A DNA stretch of 64,000 bases from Streptomyces cyaneochromogenes. Its GTDB lineage: Bacteria > Actinomycetota > Actinomycetes > Streptomycetales > Streptomycetaceae. The notes under the pieces were generated by a model. It was not told the origin of the DNA and did no database searches. It saw only the letters and a list, made by a program, of their open reading frames with translations. The position numbers and the translations under genes were made by a program. The DNA is taken from assembly GCF_003963535.1 (NCBI RefSeq), contig NZ_CP034539.1, positions 2,604,001-2,668,000 on the forward strand, read 5' to 3'. Positions 26,655-37,381 of the stretch are shown here, in pieces (the first letter of the stretch is position 1; each line of letters begins with the position of its first letter).

Positions 26655-27636
26655 CCGGTTCCGGTTCGGTGTCCTGCGCGGGCTTCGGGTCGCCGGGGCG
26701 GCGGCCGCGTGCCTCCAGGTAGAGGGAGAGGGACAGCAGGAGCACGCCCAGGACCAGGAAGCCCCACGGCAGGTACGACGTCATCAGCAGGACCAGTGTG
26801 CGGTTGGACTTGACCAGGTCCACGGTGTGGTCGATGTAGTCCTCGCGCATCTTCACGTGGCCGGCGAACGCCGTCACCTTGTCGCGGTCGCCGAGGAGGG
26901 TGCCGCCGCGCAGTTCCTCCTTGTGGATCTCCTCGCCGTACACGGGCGCGCCGGTGAGGGGTTCGACCCAGAACTTGCGGACGGTGGTGTACCAGCGGGT
27001 CGTTCCGGTCTTGGCCACCGACTCCGGCGTGATGCCCTCGACCGGCATCGCCTTGGGGAACCTCACCTCGGTCCAGGGGATGGTCTGTTCGAAGTAGTAG
27101 ACCTCGACGCCGCGGAAGTCCTGGGTGCCCTTGTAGTGGATGGGGGCGCTGGTGCGGGTCTGGGCGTCGAAGTACTCGTAGTCGCGTTTCTCGGTGAGGA
27201 AGGGCCACTTGAACTCGATGCCCTGCCGCTTCACCGGGTCGCCGTCGACCGTCTCGCCGGTGGCGTGGACGGGTTCCTGCGTGTGGGCGTCGAAGATGTA
27301 GCGCTCGGGGATCCTGGAGACCATCTTGCCGTCGGGGCCGACCACGTAGGAGAGGCCGTCCCAGACGACGACGTCCTTCCCCGCCGTCTTCTCGATCTTC
27401 TCCGACTCTTCGACGTTGCCCTTCAGCGTCTGCACGATGGTGACCTTGGGGACCTTGCGGGCCCGCATCGTGCCGTAGTCGAGGAGGGTCGCGTCCTTCG
27501 CCTCCAGGACCATGTCCTGGTACTGGCCGGCCGGGATCTTGGCCAGCCGCGGGAAGGCGTACCAGCGCAGCAGCGGGGACAGTGCCGCGAAGAACACGGC
27601 GAGGGCGAGCAGGATCAGACTGGCCTTGCGGCGCAT
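26644..27636 (-). CDS. DUF3068 (PorA-family) membrane-anchored protein (330 aa)
   Basis: An N-terminal signal-anchor (residues 5-25, LILLALAVFFAALSPLL), a large extracytoplasmic domain (30-280) and a C-terminal transmembrane helix (residues 283-305, LVLLMTSYLPWGFLVLGVLLL) with a short charged tail form the DUF3068 layout. Conserved stretches include YEYFDAQTR, GVEVYYFEQTIPWTEV and TRWYTTVRKFWVEPLTGAPV. It is probably a cell-surface protein; biochemical function unknown. ATG 27636. Its end overlaps the hrpB end by 11 bp, and an SPW_0924-type peptide gene lies just upstream on the same strand. Confidence 0.87.
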   Translation of the reverse strand: MRRKASLILLALAVFFAALSPLLRWYAFPRLAKIPAGQYQDMVLEAKDATLLDYGTMRARKVPKVTIVQTLKGNVEESEKIEKTAGKDVVVWDGLSYVVGPDGKMVSRIPERYIFDAHTQEPVHATGETVDGDPVKRQGIEFKWPFLTEKRDYEYFDAQTRTSAPIHYKGTQDFRGVEVYYFEQTIPWTEVRFPKAMPVEGITPESVAKTGTTRWYTTVRKFWVEPLTGAPVYGEEIHKEELRGGTLLGDRDKVTAFAGHVKMREDYIDHTVDLVKSNRTLVLLMTSYLPWGFLVLGVLLLSLSLYLEARGRRPGDPKPAQDTEPEPVTA

Positions 27637-27661
27637 CTCGGCCTCCCTCCCGGACGGGCGG

Positions 27662-27796
27662 TTACGGGTGTGCGGGAACCGTCGTGAGCAGCGGCTCGGG
27701 CGACGTCTTGCCGGTCGGTGCGCCCATGGCCGTGATCGCGAGGACCAGCGCGAACGCGAGGGCGAGACCGGTCGCGGCGGCGATCAGGGCGCGCAT
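27662..27796 (-). CDS. SPW_0924-type small membrane peptide (44 aa)
   Basis: Short gene with a clear ribosome site: GGGAGG lies 5 nt before ATG 27796. The product begins MRALIAAATGLALAFALVLA and ends TSPEPLLTTVPAHP, one hydrophobic helix followed by a short exported tail. Streptomyces genomes carry a conserved family of about 43 residues with this beginning and ending (SPW_0924 family), usually of unknown function. It ends 25 nt before the DUF3068 start on the same strand, so both may be cotranscribed and act at the membrane together. Confidence 0.82.
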   Translation of the reverse strand: MRALIAAATGLALAFALVLAITAMGAPTGKTSPEPLLTTVPAHP

Positions 27797-27962
27797 ACGG
27801 GCCTCCCGGAATCCCGGAGCGAACACATCCCAGGAATCTGATACAGCGTCAGGTTCGGCACCGTAGCAACGGGCGGGCGAGATGAGAACAGGTTGCGCAC
27901 ATGAACAAAGGGCGCCCTGTCCGCCGTGGCGGAAGGGCGCCCTCGGTCCGGTTCCCCGGTGG

Positions 27963-29693
27963 CTACGCGCTCGGGCTCGCCGACTCCGACGGGGTCGGGC
28001 TGGGCGACGTCTCGGCGGCCGCCACCTTCAGCTCGACGGTCAGGGTCGCCCCGCCCGCGGTGTTGATGCGGAGCAGGAACGTGCCGGTGGTGTCGTCGGC
28101 GTAGAGCTTGGGCAGCTTGAGCAGGCCGTCGGCGTCCGTCTTCAGGCCGGTGAGGGTGCGCACCGTCTTGCCGTCGGCGTCCTTGAAGTAGGGGCCCTTG
28201 TCGTTCTCGGTCGGGTCGTCCGCCGACTTGATGAGGGTGGCGGTGGCCGCGACCTTGTCCGCGACGGCGCCCTTGTAGGTCGCCTTCAGCTCGACCTGGT
28301 CGGCGAACTCGCCGCCCGGGGTGCAGGTCAGCGCGGTGTCGCTGGTGCGGGTCAGGGTGTCGGCGGCGCGCTCGGTGACGGTGGCCGTGTAGTCGAGGCC
28401 GGCGATCGTGCGGCCGACGACGGTGGCACGGACGACGAACTCGCCCGTGTTCTCTCCCGCCTTCAGCGCCGGCGCCACCGCCTCGCCGGTGCTGCCGGTG
28501 AGGGTCGTGGCGTACTTCTCACCGGTGCTGAAGGTGGCGTCGGTGGCGCCGATGATGGTGAAGCGGACCCGGACCTTCGCGATGCCCTTGCCGGCGTCGG
28601 TCTCGGCGCGGGTGCTGACCTTCTCGGTGAAGGTGTCGCCCGCCATCGCGGTGAGCTTGGCGGTGCCCGCGTCCTCCAGGTGGTCCACCAGGTCGGTGGG
28701 GGTGGGAGGCGGGGTGGTGCTCGGCGGGGTCGTGCTCGGCGGCTTCGGCTTGGGGCTGGAGGAGCCGCCGTTGTCGCCGGGCTTGGGGCTGCTCGGCGCC
28801 GACGGGGTCGAAGGAGTCGTCGGGGTGCCGGGCGGCGTCGGGGTCGGGCTCGCGCCCGCCGTGTCGTCGCTGCGGTCGGACGGGAGGGTGCCGGTGCCGT
28901 CCGGGATCTCGTGGGTGCCCTTGCGGTAGTACTCCAGCCACGACAGGACGAGGTTGAGGTAGTCCCGCGAGTTGTTGTAGCTGAGGATCGCGCGGTCGAG
29001 GTCGCCCTGCGTGGACAGGTCCCAGCCGAAGCGGCAGAGGTAGTGGCCGGCGGCGAGCGCGGCGTCGTAGACGTTGTTGGGGTTCTTCTCGCCGTCGCCG
29101 TTGCCGTCGCGGCCGGCCCAGGCCCAGGTGGAGGGGATGAACTGCATGGGCCCGACGGCACGGTCGTAGGAGCTGTCCCCGTCGTAGGCGCCGTTGTCGG
29201 TGTCGCTGATGTTCGCGAAGCCGTTGCCGTTGAGCTGCGGGCCGAGGATCGGGGAGAGCGTGTTGCCGTTCGCGTCGACGCGGCCGCCGCGGGCCTGGCC
29301 GGACTCGACCTTGCCGATGGCGGCGAGCAGTTGCCACTGCAGGTTGCAGCCGGGCTTGGACTCCCTGAGCGCGGCCTCGGCCTTCTTGTACGCGTCGAGG
29401 ACGGTCGCGGGGATGCCCGCCTCGCTGGCGCCCGGGGTGACGGGGGTGCTGGTGGTCGGCGAGGGGTTGGGACTGTTGAGCGGCGGCAGGTCCGTGTAGT
29501 ACGGCGAATTGCCGGTCGCGCTGTCCTCGGCGGGGGGCGTGTCCGCGGAGGGCTGGGTGCCGGTGGTGACCTTTCTGCCGGCGTCGTCGGTCGTCACTCC
29601 CGGAGCCTGGGACGCGGCCAGTGCCGCGACCACGACCGCGGCCACCGTGGTGTTCACCGCGCCCTTGCGGAGCCTGCCGAATTGCGCCGCCAT
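27963..29693 (-). CDS. Secreted lytic transglycosylase with Ser/Pro/Thr linker and C-terminal beta domains (576 aa)
   Basis: Cell-wall hydrolase. A signal sequence (residues 1-29, VNTTVAAVVVAALAASQA) is followed by a disordered Thr/Pro stretch, then a transglycosylase domain (95-255): catalytic Glu130 in LLAAIGKVESGQ, then GPMQFIPSTWAWAGRDGNGD and AALAAGHYLC, resembling MltB-like enzymes. Residues 258-330 are a Pro/Ser/Thr linker; 330-560 form two or more repeated beta-sandwich-like segments (EKVSTRAETDAGKGIAKVRV, then ADQVELKATYKGAVADKV); the tail is again SPSPTPS. ATG 29693 has GGGAGG 10 nt upstream. It probably acts outside the membrane in peptidoglycan remodelling. The gene is monocistronic, with a divergent neighbour beyond a 337-bp gap. 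Confidence 0.9.
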   Translation of the reverse strand: MAAQFGRLRKGAVNTTVAAVVVAALAASQAPGVTTDDAGRKVTTGTQPSADTPPAEDSATGNSPYYTDLPPLNSPNPSPTTSTPVTPGASEAGIPATVLDAYKKAEAALRESKPGCNLQWQLLAAIGKVESGQARGGRVDANGNTLSPILGPQLNGNGFANISDTDNGAYDGDSSYDRAVGPMQFIPSTWAWAGRDGNGDGEKNPNNVYDAALAAGHYLCRFGWDLSTQGDLDRAILSYNNSRDYLNLVLSWLEYYRKGTHEIPDGTGTLPSDRSDDTAGASPTPTPPGTPTTPSTPSAPSSPKPGDNGGSSSPKPKPPSTTPPSTTPPPTPTDLVDHLEDAGTAKLTAMAGDTFTEKVSTRAETDAGKGIAKVRVRFTIIGATDATFSTGEKYATTLTGSTGEAVAPALKAGENTGEFVVRATVVGRTIAGLDYTATVTERAADTLTRTSDTALTCTPGGEFADQVELKATYKGAVADKVAATATLIKSADDPTENDKGPYFKDADGKTVRTLTGLKTDADGLLKLPKLYADDTTGTFLLRINTAGGATLTVELKVAAAETSPSPTPSESASPSA

Positions 29694-30030
29694 GAAATGG
29701 ACCCCTCCCGTGGACGCCCGAGCGCCCGCCTCTGTCTGCCGGGCTCGCCGTGTCGTGCTCGCCCCTGTAGTGACGATCGACCCGCCGCGACAGTTGCCCT
29801 CGCGGCGCACACTTCCGTCGCTGTTCATCTGTTCGGTCGCGTTCCCCCGGCACGGTGACCCAGGCGACCCTACGACAACTTCCTTTGCGGGGGCACCCGT
29901 TGGTGCCCGATTTTTACCATTTGGCCACGTGTGAGCCATGGCCTGAGTCATGGGCCGGTCGTCCCGCATACTGGCATCGCCGACGAGCGGGGCAGACCGG
30001 CCCCGTCAAGACCCCACGCCAGGAGCCCCG
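29694..30030. promoter_or_regulatory. 337-bp divergent intergenic region
   Basis: No gene is seen. It must hold promoters for the lytic transglycosylase (minus) and the DUF4184 gene (plus). A hairpin GGGCACC-CGTT-GGTGCCC at 29891-29908 is followed on the plus strand by GATTTTTA, terminator-like, although no plus-strand gene lies upstream of it. I looked for c-di-AMP (ydaO) riboswitch elements upstream of the transglycosylase and did not find them. Confidence 0.5.
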
Positions 30031-30909
30031 TTGCCGTTCACGCTCAGCCATGCGGCGGCCGTTCTGCCCGCCGTACGCACCGACGGAACCGGCCGAGGCG
30101 CACTGATACCCGCCGTGTTGGTGGCGGGTACCTTCTCTCCCGACATGGCCTATTACGCGGCGAGTGTCCTGCCAGAGGCGATGGCGTTCGGCGATGTCAC
30201 GCACTCGTTCGCGGGCGTGTTCACGGTCGACGTGGTGATCGCCTGGGCACTGGTGGGCCTGTGGCTGCTGCTGCGCGAGCCGCTGGTGGCGCTGCTGCCG
30301 GTGGGGCGCAGGGCCCGGGTGGCGACGCTGCTGCGCTGCGGGGCGCCACGCGCGCGTGTACGTCCTTCGCTCGCGGCACGGTGGTACGTCTCGGCCGCGC
30401 TCGGGTCGCTGACGCATGTCGTGTGGGACGCGTTCACGCATCTCGACCGCTGGGGGATGCGGGTGTTTCCCGTGCTGGGCGACGAGATCGCGGGGTCGCC
30501 GCTGTACTGGTATCTGCAGTACGGCGGTTCGGCGGTCGCCGCGGCCGTCATCGCCGCGTTCGTGGTCGTGGCGCTACGGCGGACTCCCGCGGCCCCGCCG
30601 GTCGCGGTGCCGGTCCTTTCCGTACGGGACCGGTGGCTGGCCGGTGCGGTGATCGGCGGGCCGGCCGTGGTGGCGGCGGGGCAGCGGGCGGTGCGCTGGT
30701 GGGAGTACTGGGGGTCGACCGCCGAGTACTGGGAGCTGATTCCGACGCTGTGCTTCGGGGCGGGCGCGGGGCTCGTGCTGGGGCTGCTGCTGTACGCCGT
30801 GGGCGTCAGGGTGTGGCGTCCGGTCCGGGGCCCTGGTGACGCGGGTGCGGATGCGGGCTCGGGTTCGGATGGGGCCGGTCGGGAGCCGAGCCGTCCTGGG
30901 GCTCGCTGA
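30031..30909 (+). CDS. DUF4184 family membrane protein (292 aa)
   Basis: Integral membrane protein. It opens with MPFTLSHAAAVLPAVR, the hallmark of DUF4184, and carries the conserved AGTFSPDMAYY, LGSLTHVVWDAFTH and GSPLYWYLQYGGS segments, with five or six hydrophobic helices. The His/Asp motifs resemble those of metal-dependent membrane-bound hydrolases, but activity is unknown. The start is TTG 30031, with AGGAG at 30021-30025 and a 5-nt spacer, preferred over upstream starts. The Gly/Ser/Arg-rich last 35 residues overlap the 3' end of a convergent small gene. Confidence 0.85.
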   Translation: MPFTLSHAAAVLPAVRTDGTGRGALIPAVLVAGTFSPDMAYYAASVLPEAMAFGDVTHSFAGVFTVDVVIAWALVGLWLLLREPLVALLPVGRRARVATLLRCGAPRARVRPSLAARWYVSAALGSLTHVVWDAFTHLDRWGMRVFPVLGDEIAGSPLYWYLQYGGSAVAAAVIAAFVVVALRRTPAAPPVAVPVLSVRDRWLAGAVIGGPAVVAAGQRAVRWWEYWGSTAEYWELIPTLCFGAGAGLVLGLLLYAVGVRVWRPVRGPGDAGADAGSGSDGAGREPSRPGAR

Positions 30910-31216
30910 GCGTGGCGGCGGTCGCGATGAACACGGTGACCGTGCGGACGGGGCGGGACCGTGGGAGCCATGTGCGGGCCAGGGCCAGGTAGCTGCGGGC
31001 GAGTTCGGCCCAGGCCGGTGCGTGGTGAGGGAGCCGGTGGCGGAAGGTTGCCGCCTTGTGCCGCAAGGTGCTCGTCAGGTCGGCCGGGATGCGGGCGGTG
31101 CTTGCGCCGGCGGCGAAGGGTGGGGCCGACGGGTGGGCCGTGGTGGGGGCGTCGCCTGCGGTGTTCGCGTTCGCCGGTGCCGGGGCCGTCCGGCGGTTGA
31201 GCGTGCGTATACCCAT
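30806..31216 (-). CDS. Hypothetical protein, convergent overlap with DUF4184 gene (136 aa)
   Basis: ATG 31216 has AAGGA 7 nt upstream. The product begins MGIRTLNRRTAPAPANANTA, continues with a helical middle (LTSTLRHKAATFRHRLPHHA, then WAELARSYLALARTWLPRSR), and ends in a Pro/His-rich tail. No family recognised. The last 104 bp lie antisense to the end of the DUF4184 gene. The ribosome site and start-proximal codon use support it as real; the tail is low complexity. Confidence 0.55.
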   Translation of the reverse strand: MGIRTLNRRTAPAPANANTAGDAPTTAHPSAPPFAAGASTARIPADLTSTLRHKAATFRHRLPHHAPAWAELARSYLALARTWLPRSRPVRTVTVFIATAATLSEPQDGSAPDRPHPNPSPHPHPRHQGPGPDATP

Positions 31217-31353
31217 GACCGCATCCTTACGGGCGGCGGAGGTGGGGGCGCTTTTGCGGGGGCCACGAGAGTGACGGGCCCTCCGGGGGTTGGGCCGGTT
31301 CCGCTGCGTCTGCCGGGGTGCGGTTGTGACGGGGCTGCGGGTTGGTTGTGGCC

Positions 31354-31386
31354 GGTCGCGCAGTTCCCCGCGCCCCTTCAGGGGCG
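31354..31386 (-). repeat. Dispersed intergenic GC-rich repeat, copy 3 (inverted)
   Basis: Reverse-strand copy of the element at 21335-21385: 24 nt are identical (31354-31377), followed by the hairpin CGCCCC-TTCA-GGGGCG at 31371-31386. It lies in the gap between the hypothetical gene and the polA terminator. Confidence 0.75.
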
Positions 31387-31421
31387 TTGGGGTCCCCGCC
31401 TGCCCAAGAGGTCCACGGAGT

Positions 31422-31449
31422 GCCGGGCCGGTCGGGAGACCGGCCCGGC
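31422..31449 (-). terminator. polA terminator hairpin
   Basis: Perfect 12-bp stem GCCGGGCCGGTC / GACCGGCCCGGC with a GGGA loop, 21 nt beyond the polA stop. No T-run, but a very stable stem as is usual in Streptomyces. Confidence 0.8.
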
Positions 31450-31470
31450 GTCGAGTTGTGGATCCATCGC

Positions 31471-34197
31471 CTAGTGGGCTGCCGACTCCCAGTCCGGGCC
31501 CGCGCCCACCGAGACGCCCAGGGGGACGCTGAGGTGGACCGCGTTGGACATCTCCCGGCGGACCAGTTCTTCCGTGGCCGCCCGTTCGCCGGGGGCGATT
31601 TCCAGGACGATTTCGTCGTGGACCTGGAGGAGCATGCGGGAGGTGAGGTTCGCCTCGCGCAGGGCCCGGTCGACGTTGAGCATGGCGATCTTGACGATGT
31701 CCGCCGCCGTGCCCTGGATGGGGGCGTTGAGGGCCATGCGCTCGGCCGCCTCGCGGCGCTGGCGGTTGTCGCTGTTGAGGTCGGGGAGGTAGCGGCGGCG
31801 GCCGAAGAGGGTCGCCGTGTAGCCCGTCGCCCGTGCCTCGTCGACGGCGCGGCGCAGGTAGTCCCGTACGCCGCCGAAGCGCTCGAAGTAGGCGTCCATC
31901 AGGGCGCGGGCCTCCCCCGCGTCGATGTTCAGCTGCTGTGAGAGGCCGAAGGCCGAGAGGCCGTACGCCAGGCCGTACGACATCGCCTTGATCTTGCGGC
32001 GCATCTCCGCGTCCACCGCGTCGGGTTCCACCGCGAACACCTGGGAGGCGGCCGTGGTGTGCAGGTCCTCGCCGGAGGTGAACGCCTCGATCAGGCCCTC
32101 GTCCTCGGAGAGGTGGGCCATCACGCGCAGTTCGATCTGGCTGTAGTCCGCGGTCATCAGGGACTCGAAGCCCTCGCCGACCACGAAGCCCCGGCGGATC
32201 GCCCGGCCCTCGTCGGTGCGAACGGGGATGTTCTGCAGGTTCGGGTCCGTGGAGGACAGGCGGCCCGTCGCGGCGACCGTCTGGTTGAACGTGGTGTGGA
32301 TGCGGCCGTCCGCCGCGATCGTCTTGATCAGGCCCTCGACGGTGACGCGCAGCTTCGCCTGTTCGCGGTGGCGGAGCATGATGACCGGCAGTTCGTTGTC
32401 GGTCTGGGTGGCCAGCCACGCCAGGGCGTCGGCGTCCGTGGTGTAGCCCGTCTTCGTCTTCTTCGTCCTGGGCAGGGCGAGTTCGCCGAAGAGAACCTCC
32501 TGGAGCTGCTTGGGCGAGCCCAGGTTGAACTCGTGCCCGGCCGCCGCGTGCGCCTCCTTCACGGCCTGCTGGACGGCGCCCGCGAACATCTGCTCCATGG
32601 CCTCCAGATGGGCCCGGTCGGCCGCGATGCCGTGCCGCTCCATGCGGGCCAGCAGGGCGGAGGTCGGCAGCTCCATGTCACGGAGGAGGTCCGCGGCGCC
32701 GACCTCTTCGAGGCGGCTTTCGAAGGCCTCGCCCAGGTCGAGGACCGCGCGGGCCTGGATCATCAGGGCCTCGGCCTCGGCGCCGTCGTCCGCACCGAAG
32801 GCCAGCTGGCCGTCGGCCGCGGCGGCGGGGGCCAGCTCGCGGTGCAGGTACTCCAGGGACAGCGCGTCCAGGTCGAAGGAGCGGCGGCCCGGCTTGACCA
32901 GGTAGGCGGCGAGCGCGGTGTCCATGCGCACGCCCTCGATGCTCCAGCCGTGCTCGGCGAAGACCCGCATCGCGCCCTTGGCGTTGTGGAAGACCTTCGG
33001 CTTGCCGGCGTCGGCCAGCCAGTCCGCGAACGCCTTCTCGTCGGCCTCGTCCAGCTGCGACGGGTCGAACCAGCCGGCCGTGCCGTCGGCCGCGGCCAGG
33101 GCGACCTCGGCGACCGAGCCGGTGCCCAGCGCCCAGGTGTCGACGGTGGCCACGCCGAGGAGCGCGCCGCCGTGCCCGGCCAGCCACGGGGCCAGCTCGC
33201 CCGTGCCGAGCACCGAGCCGTCCAGCTCGACGCCCTCGGTGACGACCGGGGTGGTCTCGGCCTCCTCGGCGCCGGGGTCGACGCCGAAGAGCCGCTCGCG
33301 CAGGGACGGGTTACGGATCTCCAGGGTGTCCAGGACCATCGCGACGGCCTTGCGGTCGTACGGCTCGCGCGCGAGGTCGGGGACGGTCTTGGGCAGCTCG
33401 ACGCGCCGCTCCAGCTCGGTCAGCCGGCGGTTGAGCTTGACCGCCTCCAGGTGCTCGCGGAGGTTCTGGCCGGCCTTGCCCTTGACCTCCTCGACGCGCT
33501 CGACCAGCTCCGCGAACGAACCGAACTGGTTGATCCACTTCGCGGCGGTCTTCTCACCGACGCCCGGGATACCCGGCAGGTTGTCGGACGGGTCGCCGCG
33601 CAGGGCCGCGAAGTCGGGGTACTGGGCGGGCGTCAGTCCGTACTTCTCGAAGACCTTCTCCGGGGTGAAGCGGGTCAGCTCGGAGACGCCCTTCGTCGGG
33701 TACAGGACCGTCGTGTGCTCGCTGACCAGCTGGAAGGAGTCGCGGTCGCCGGTGACGATCAGGACGTCGAAGCCCTCGGCCTCGGCCTGGGTGGCGAGCG
33801 TGGCGATCACGTCGTCGGCCTCGAAGCCGTCGACCGCGAACCGCGAGACGTGCATCGCGTCGAGCAGCTCGCCGATCAGCTCTACCTGGCCCTTGAACTC
33901 GTCCGGGGTCTTGGAACGGTTCGCCTTGTACTCGGTGAACTCCGCGGAGCGCCAGGTCTTGCGGGACACGTCGAAGGCCACGGCGAAGTGGGTGGGCGCC
34001 TCGTCGCGCAGGGTGTTGGCCAGCATCGACGCGAAGCCGTAGATGGCGTTCGTCGGCTGGCCCGTCGCGGTCGTGAAGTTCTCCGCGGGCAGCGCGAAGA
34101 ACGCACGGTAGGCCAGCGAGTGCCCGTCCATGAGCATCAGGCGGGGCCGGCTGCCGCCGGGGTGGTTTTCGGTCTGCTTCGATGCTGTCTCTGCCAC
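31471..34197 (-). CDS. polA: DNA polymerase I (908 aa)
   Basis: Repair and lagging-strand polymerase. The N-terminal 5'-3' exonuclease domain (about 20-310) opens with LMLMDGHSLAYRAFFALP and has GFEADDVIATLA, IVTGDRDSFQLV and GDPSDNLPGIPGVG. The middle 3'-5' exonuclease domain lacks the DEDD metal residues (VATVDTWALG replaces the DTET site), so proofreading is expected to be absent, as in other actinobacteria. The polymerase domain has motif A DYSQIELRVMAHLSED, the finger helix KAMSYGLAYGLSAFG, and motif C LLQVHDEIVLE. GTG 34197 (AGGA, 8-nt spacer) gives the usual VAETASK start; the frame extends to 34227. A terminator follows. Confidence 0.97.
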   Translation of the reverse strand: MAETASKQTENHPGGSRPRLMLMDGHSLAYRAFFALPAENFTTATGQPTNAIYGFASMLANTLRDEAPTHFAVAFDVSRKTWRSAEFTEYKANRSKTPDEFKGQVELIGELLDAMHVSRFAVDGFEADDVIATLATQAEAEGFDVLIVTGDRDSFQLVSEHTTVLYPTKGVSELTRFTPEKVFEKYGLTPAQYPDFAALRGDPSDNLPGIPGVGEKTAAKWINQFGSFAELVERVEEVKGKAGQNLREHLEAVKLNRRLTELERRVELPKTVPDLAREPYDRKAVAMVLDTLEIRNPSLRERLFGVDPGAEEAETTPVVTEGVELDGSVLGTGELAPWLAGHGGALLGVATVDTWALGTGSVAEVALAAADGTAGWFDPSQLDEADEKAFADWLADAGKPKVFHNAKGAMRVFAEHGWSIEGVRMDTALAAYLVKPGRRSFDLDALSLEYLHRELAPAAAADGQLAFGADDGAEAEALMIQARAVLDLGEAFESRLEEVGAADLLRDMELPTSALLARMERHGIAADRAHLEAMEQMFAGAVQQAVKEAHAAAGHEFNLGSPKQLQEVLFGELALPRTKKTKTGYTTDADALAWLATQTDNELPVIMLRHREQAKLRVTVEGLIKTIAADGRIHTTFNQTVAATGRLSSTDPNLQNIPVRTDEGRAIRRGFVVGEGFESLMTADYSQIELRVMAHLSEDEGLIEAFTSGEDLHTTAASQVFAVEPDAVDAEMRRKIKAMSYGLAYGLSAFGLSQQLNIDAGEARALMDAYFERFGGVRDYLRRAVDEARATGYTATLFGRRRYLPDLNSDNRQRREAAERMALNAPIQGTAADIVKIAMLNVDRALREANLTSRMLLQVHDEIVLEIAPGERAATEELVRREMSNAVHLSVPLGVSVGAGPDWESAAH

Positions 34198-34376
34198 GCC
34201 CCCGATCCTGCCACGCCCCACTGACACTCGGTCCCCATCGGGGTACGGCTCCGGGAACGGGGTGCGCGACGAGGGCGGAGAGGGGCGTGCGGGTGCCGGG
34301 CCCCCACCCCCGTTGTCGGTCCCGCGTGCGAGGATCGGAGATGTACCTCACACGTGTACACGAAGGGGAATGCGCG

Positions 34377-36668
<2,292 letters not shown>

Positions 36669-36721
36669 GCGTTTGCTCAGTCGACCTCTGCCGACTGAGC
36701 ACGACGAACGGAGCCGGACCC

Positions 36722-37210
36722 ATGGGCGAGCAGCAGCACGTGAAGTTCCCGCAGGAGGTCATCGACGAGTACGCCGCGCTCGGCGTCGACCTGCCGGCCC
36801 TCTTCTCCGCCGGACACCTCGGCACGCGCATGGGTGTCCAGATACTGGAAGCCTCCGCCGAGCGCGTCGTCGGGACCATGCCGGTGGAGGGGAACACCCA
36901 GCCGTACGGGCTGCTGCACGGCGGCGCGTCCGCGGTGCTCGCCGAGACCCTCGGCTCGGTCGGCTCCATGATGCACGGCGGGAGCTCCAAGATCGCCGTG
37001 GGCGTGGACCTGAACTGCACGCACCACCGGGGTGTGCGCTCCGGGCTGGTGACCGGCGTGGCCACTCCGGTGCACCGGGGGCGCTCCACGGCGACGTACG
37101 AGATCGTGATCAGTGACGAGCAGGACAGGCGGGTGTGCACCGCCCGGCTGACCTGCCTGCTGCGGGACGTGCGCCCGGGCGACGGGGAGCACGTCCGCGG
37201 GGCGAGCTGA
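36722..37210 (+). CDS. PaaI/YbaW-type hotdog thioesterase (162 aa)
   Basis: Acyl-CoA thioesterase of the hotdog fold. The active-site region is NTQPYGLLHGGASAVLAETLGS, where the HGG and the later Glu are the PaaI/MenI-type motif; VGVDLNCTHHRGVRSG and VCTARLTCLL complete the strands. The N-terminal 35 residues are longer than the minimal domain. It lies 53 nt after the FdhF-like gene on the same strand. Substrate unknown; relatives hydrolyse phenylacetyl-, dihydroxynaphthoyl- or medium-chain acyl-CoA. Confidence 0.9.
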   Translation: MGEQQHVKFPQEVIDEYAALGVDLPALFSAGHLGTRMGVQILEASAERVVGTMPVEGNTQPYGLLHGGASAVLAETLGSVGSMMHGGSSKIAVGVDLNCTHHRGVRSGLVTGVATPVHRGRSTATYEIVISDEQDRRVCTARLTCLLRDVRPGDGEHVRGAS

Positions 37211-37381
37211 ACGCGCCAGGTCGCAGGCGTCGTACACCACCCCTGCAGCCGTCCACAGCCCGCACATAGGGAAAACCCTGGGGAGGCGGTCGCGCCCTTG
37301 TCGCGGCCGCCCCCCGGACGCTTCACTTGCCCCACCCCCCACAGGAGAACACCCACGCTCACCTGCAGAAGGGCCGTTCTT

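Noticed and set aside
29694..29990. c-di-AMP (ydaO) riboswitch upstream of the lytic transglycosylase
   Set aside because: Such switches precede many Streptomyces wall-hydrolase genes, but none of the conserved sequence blocks could be found here.
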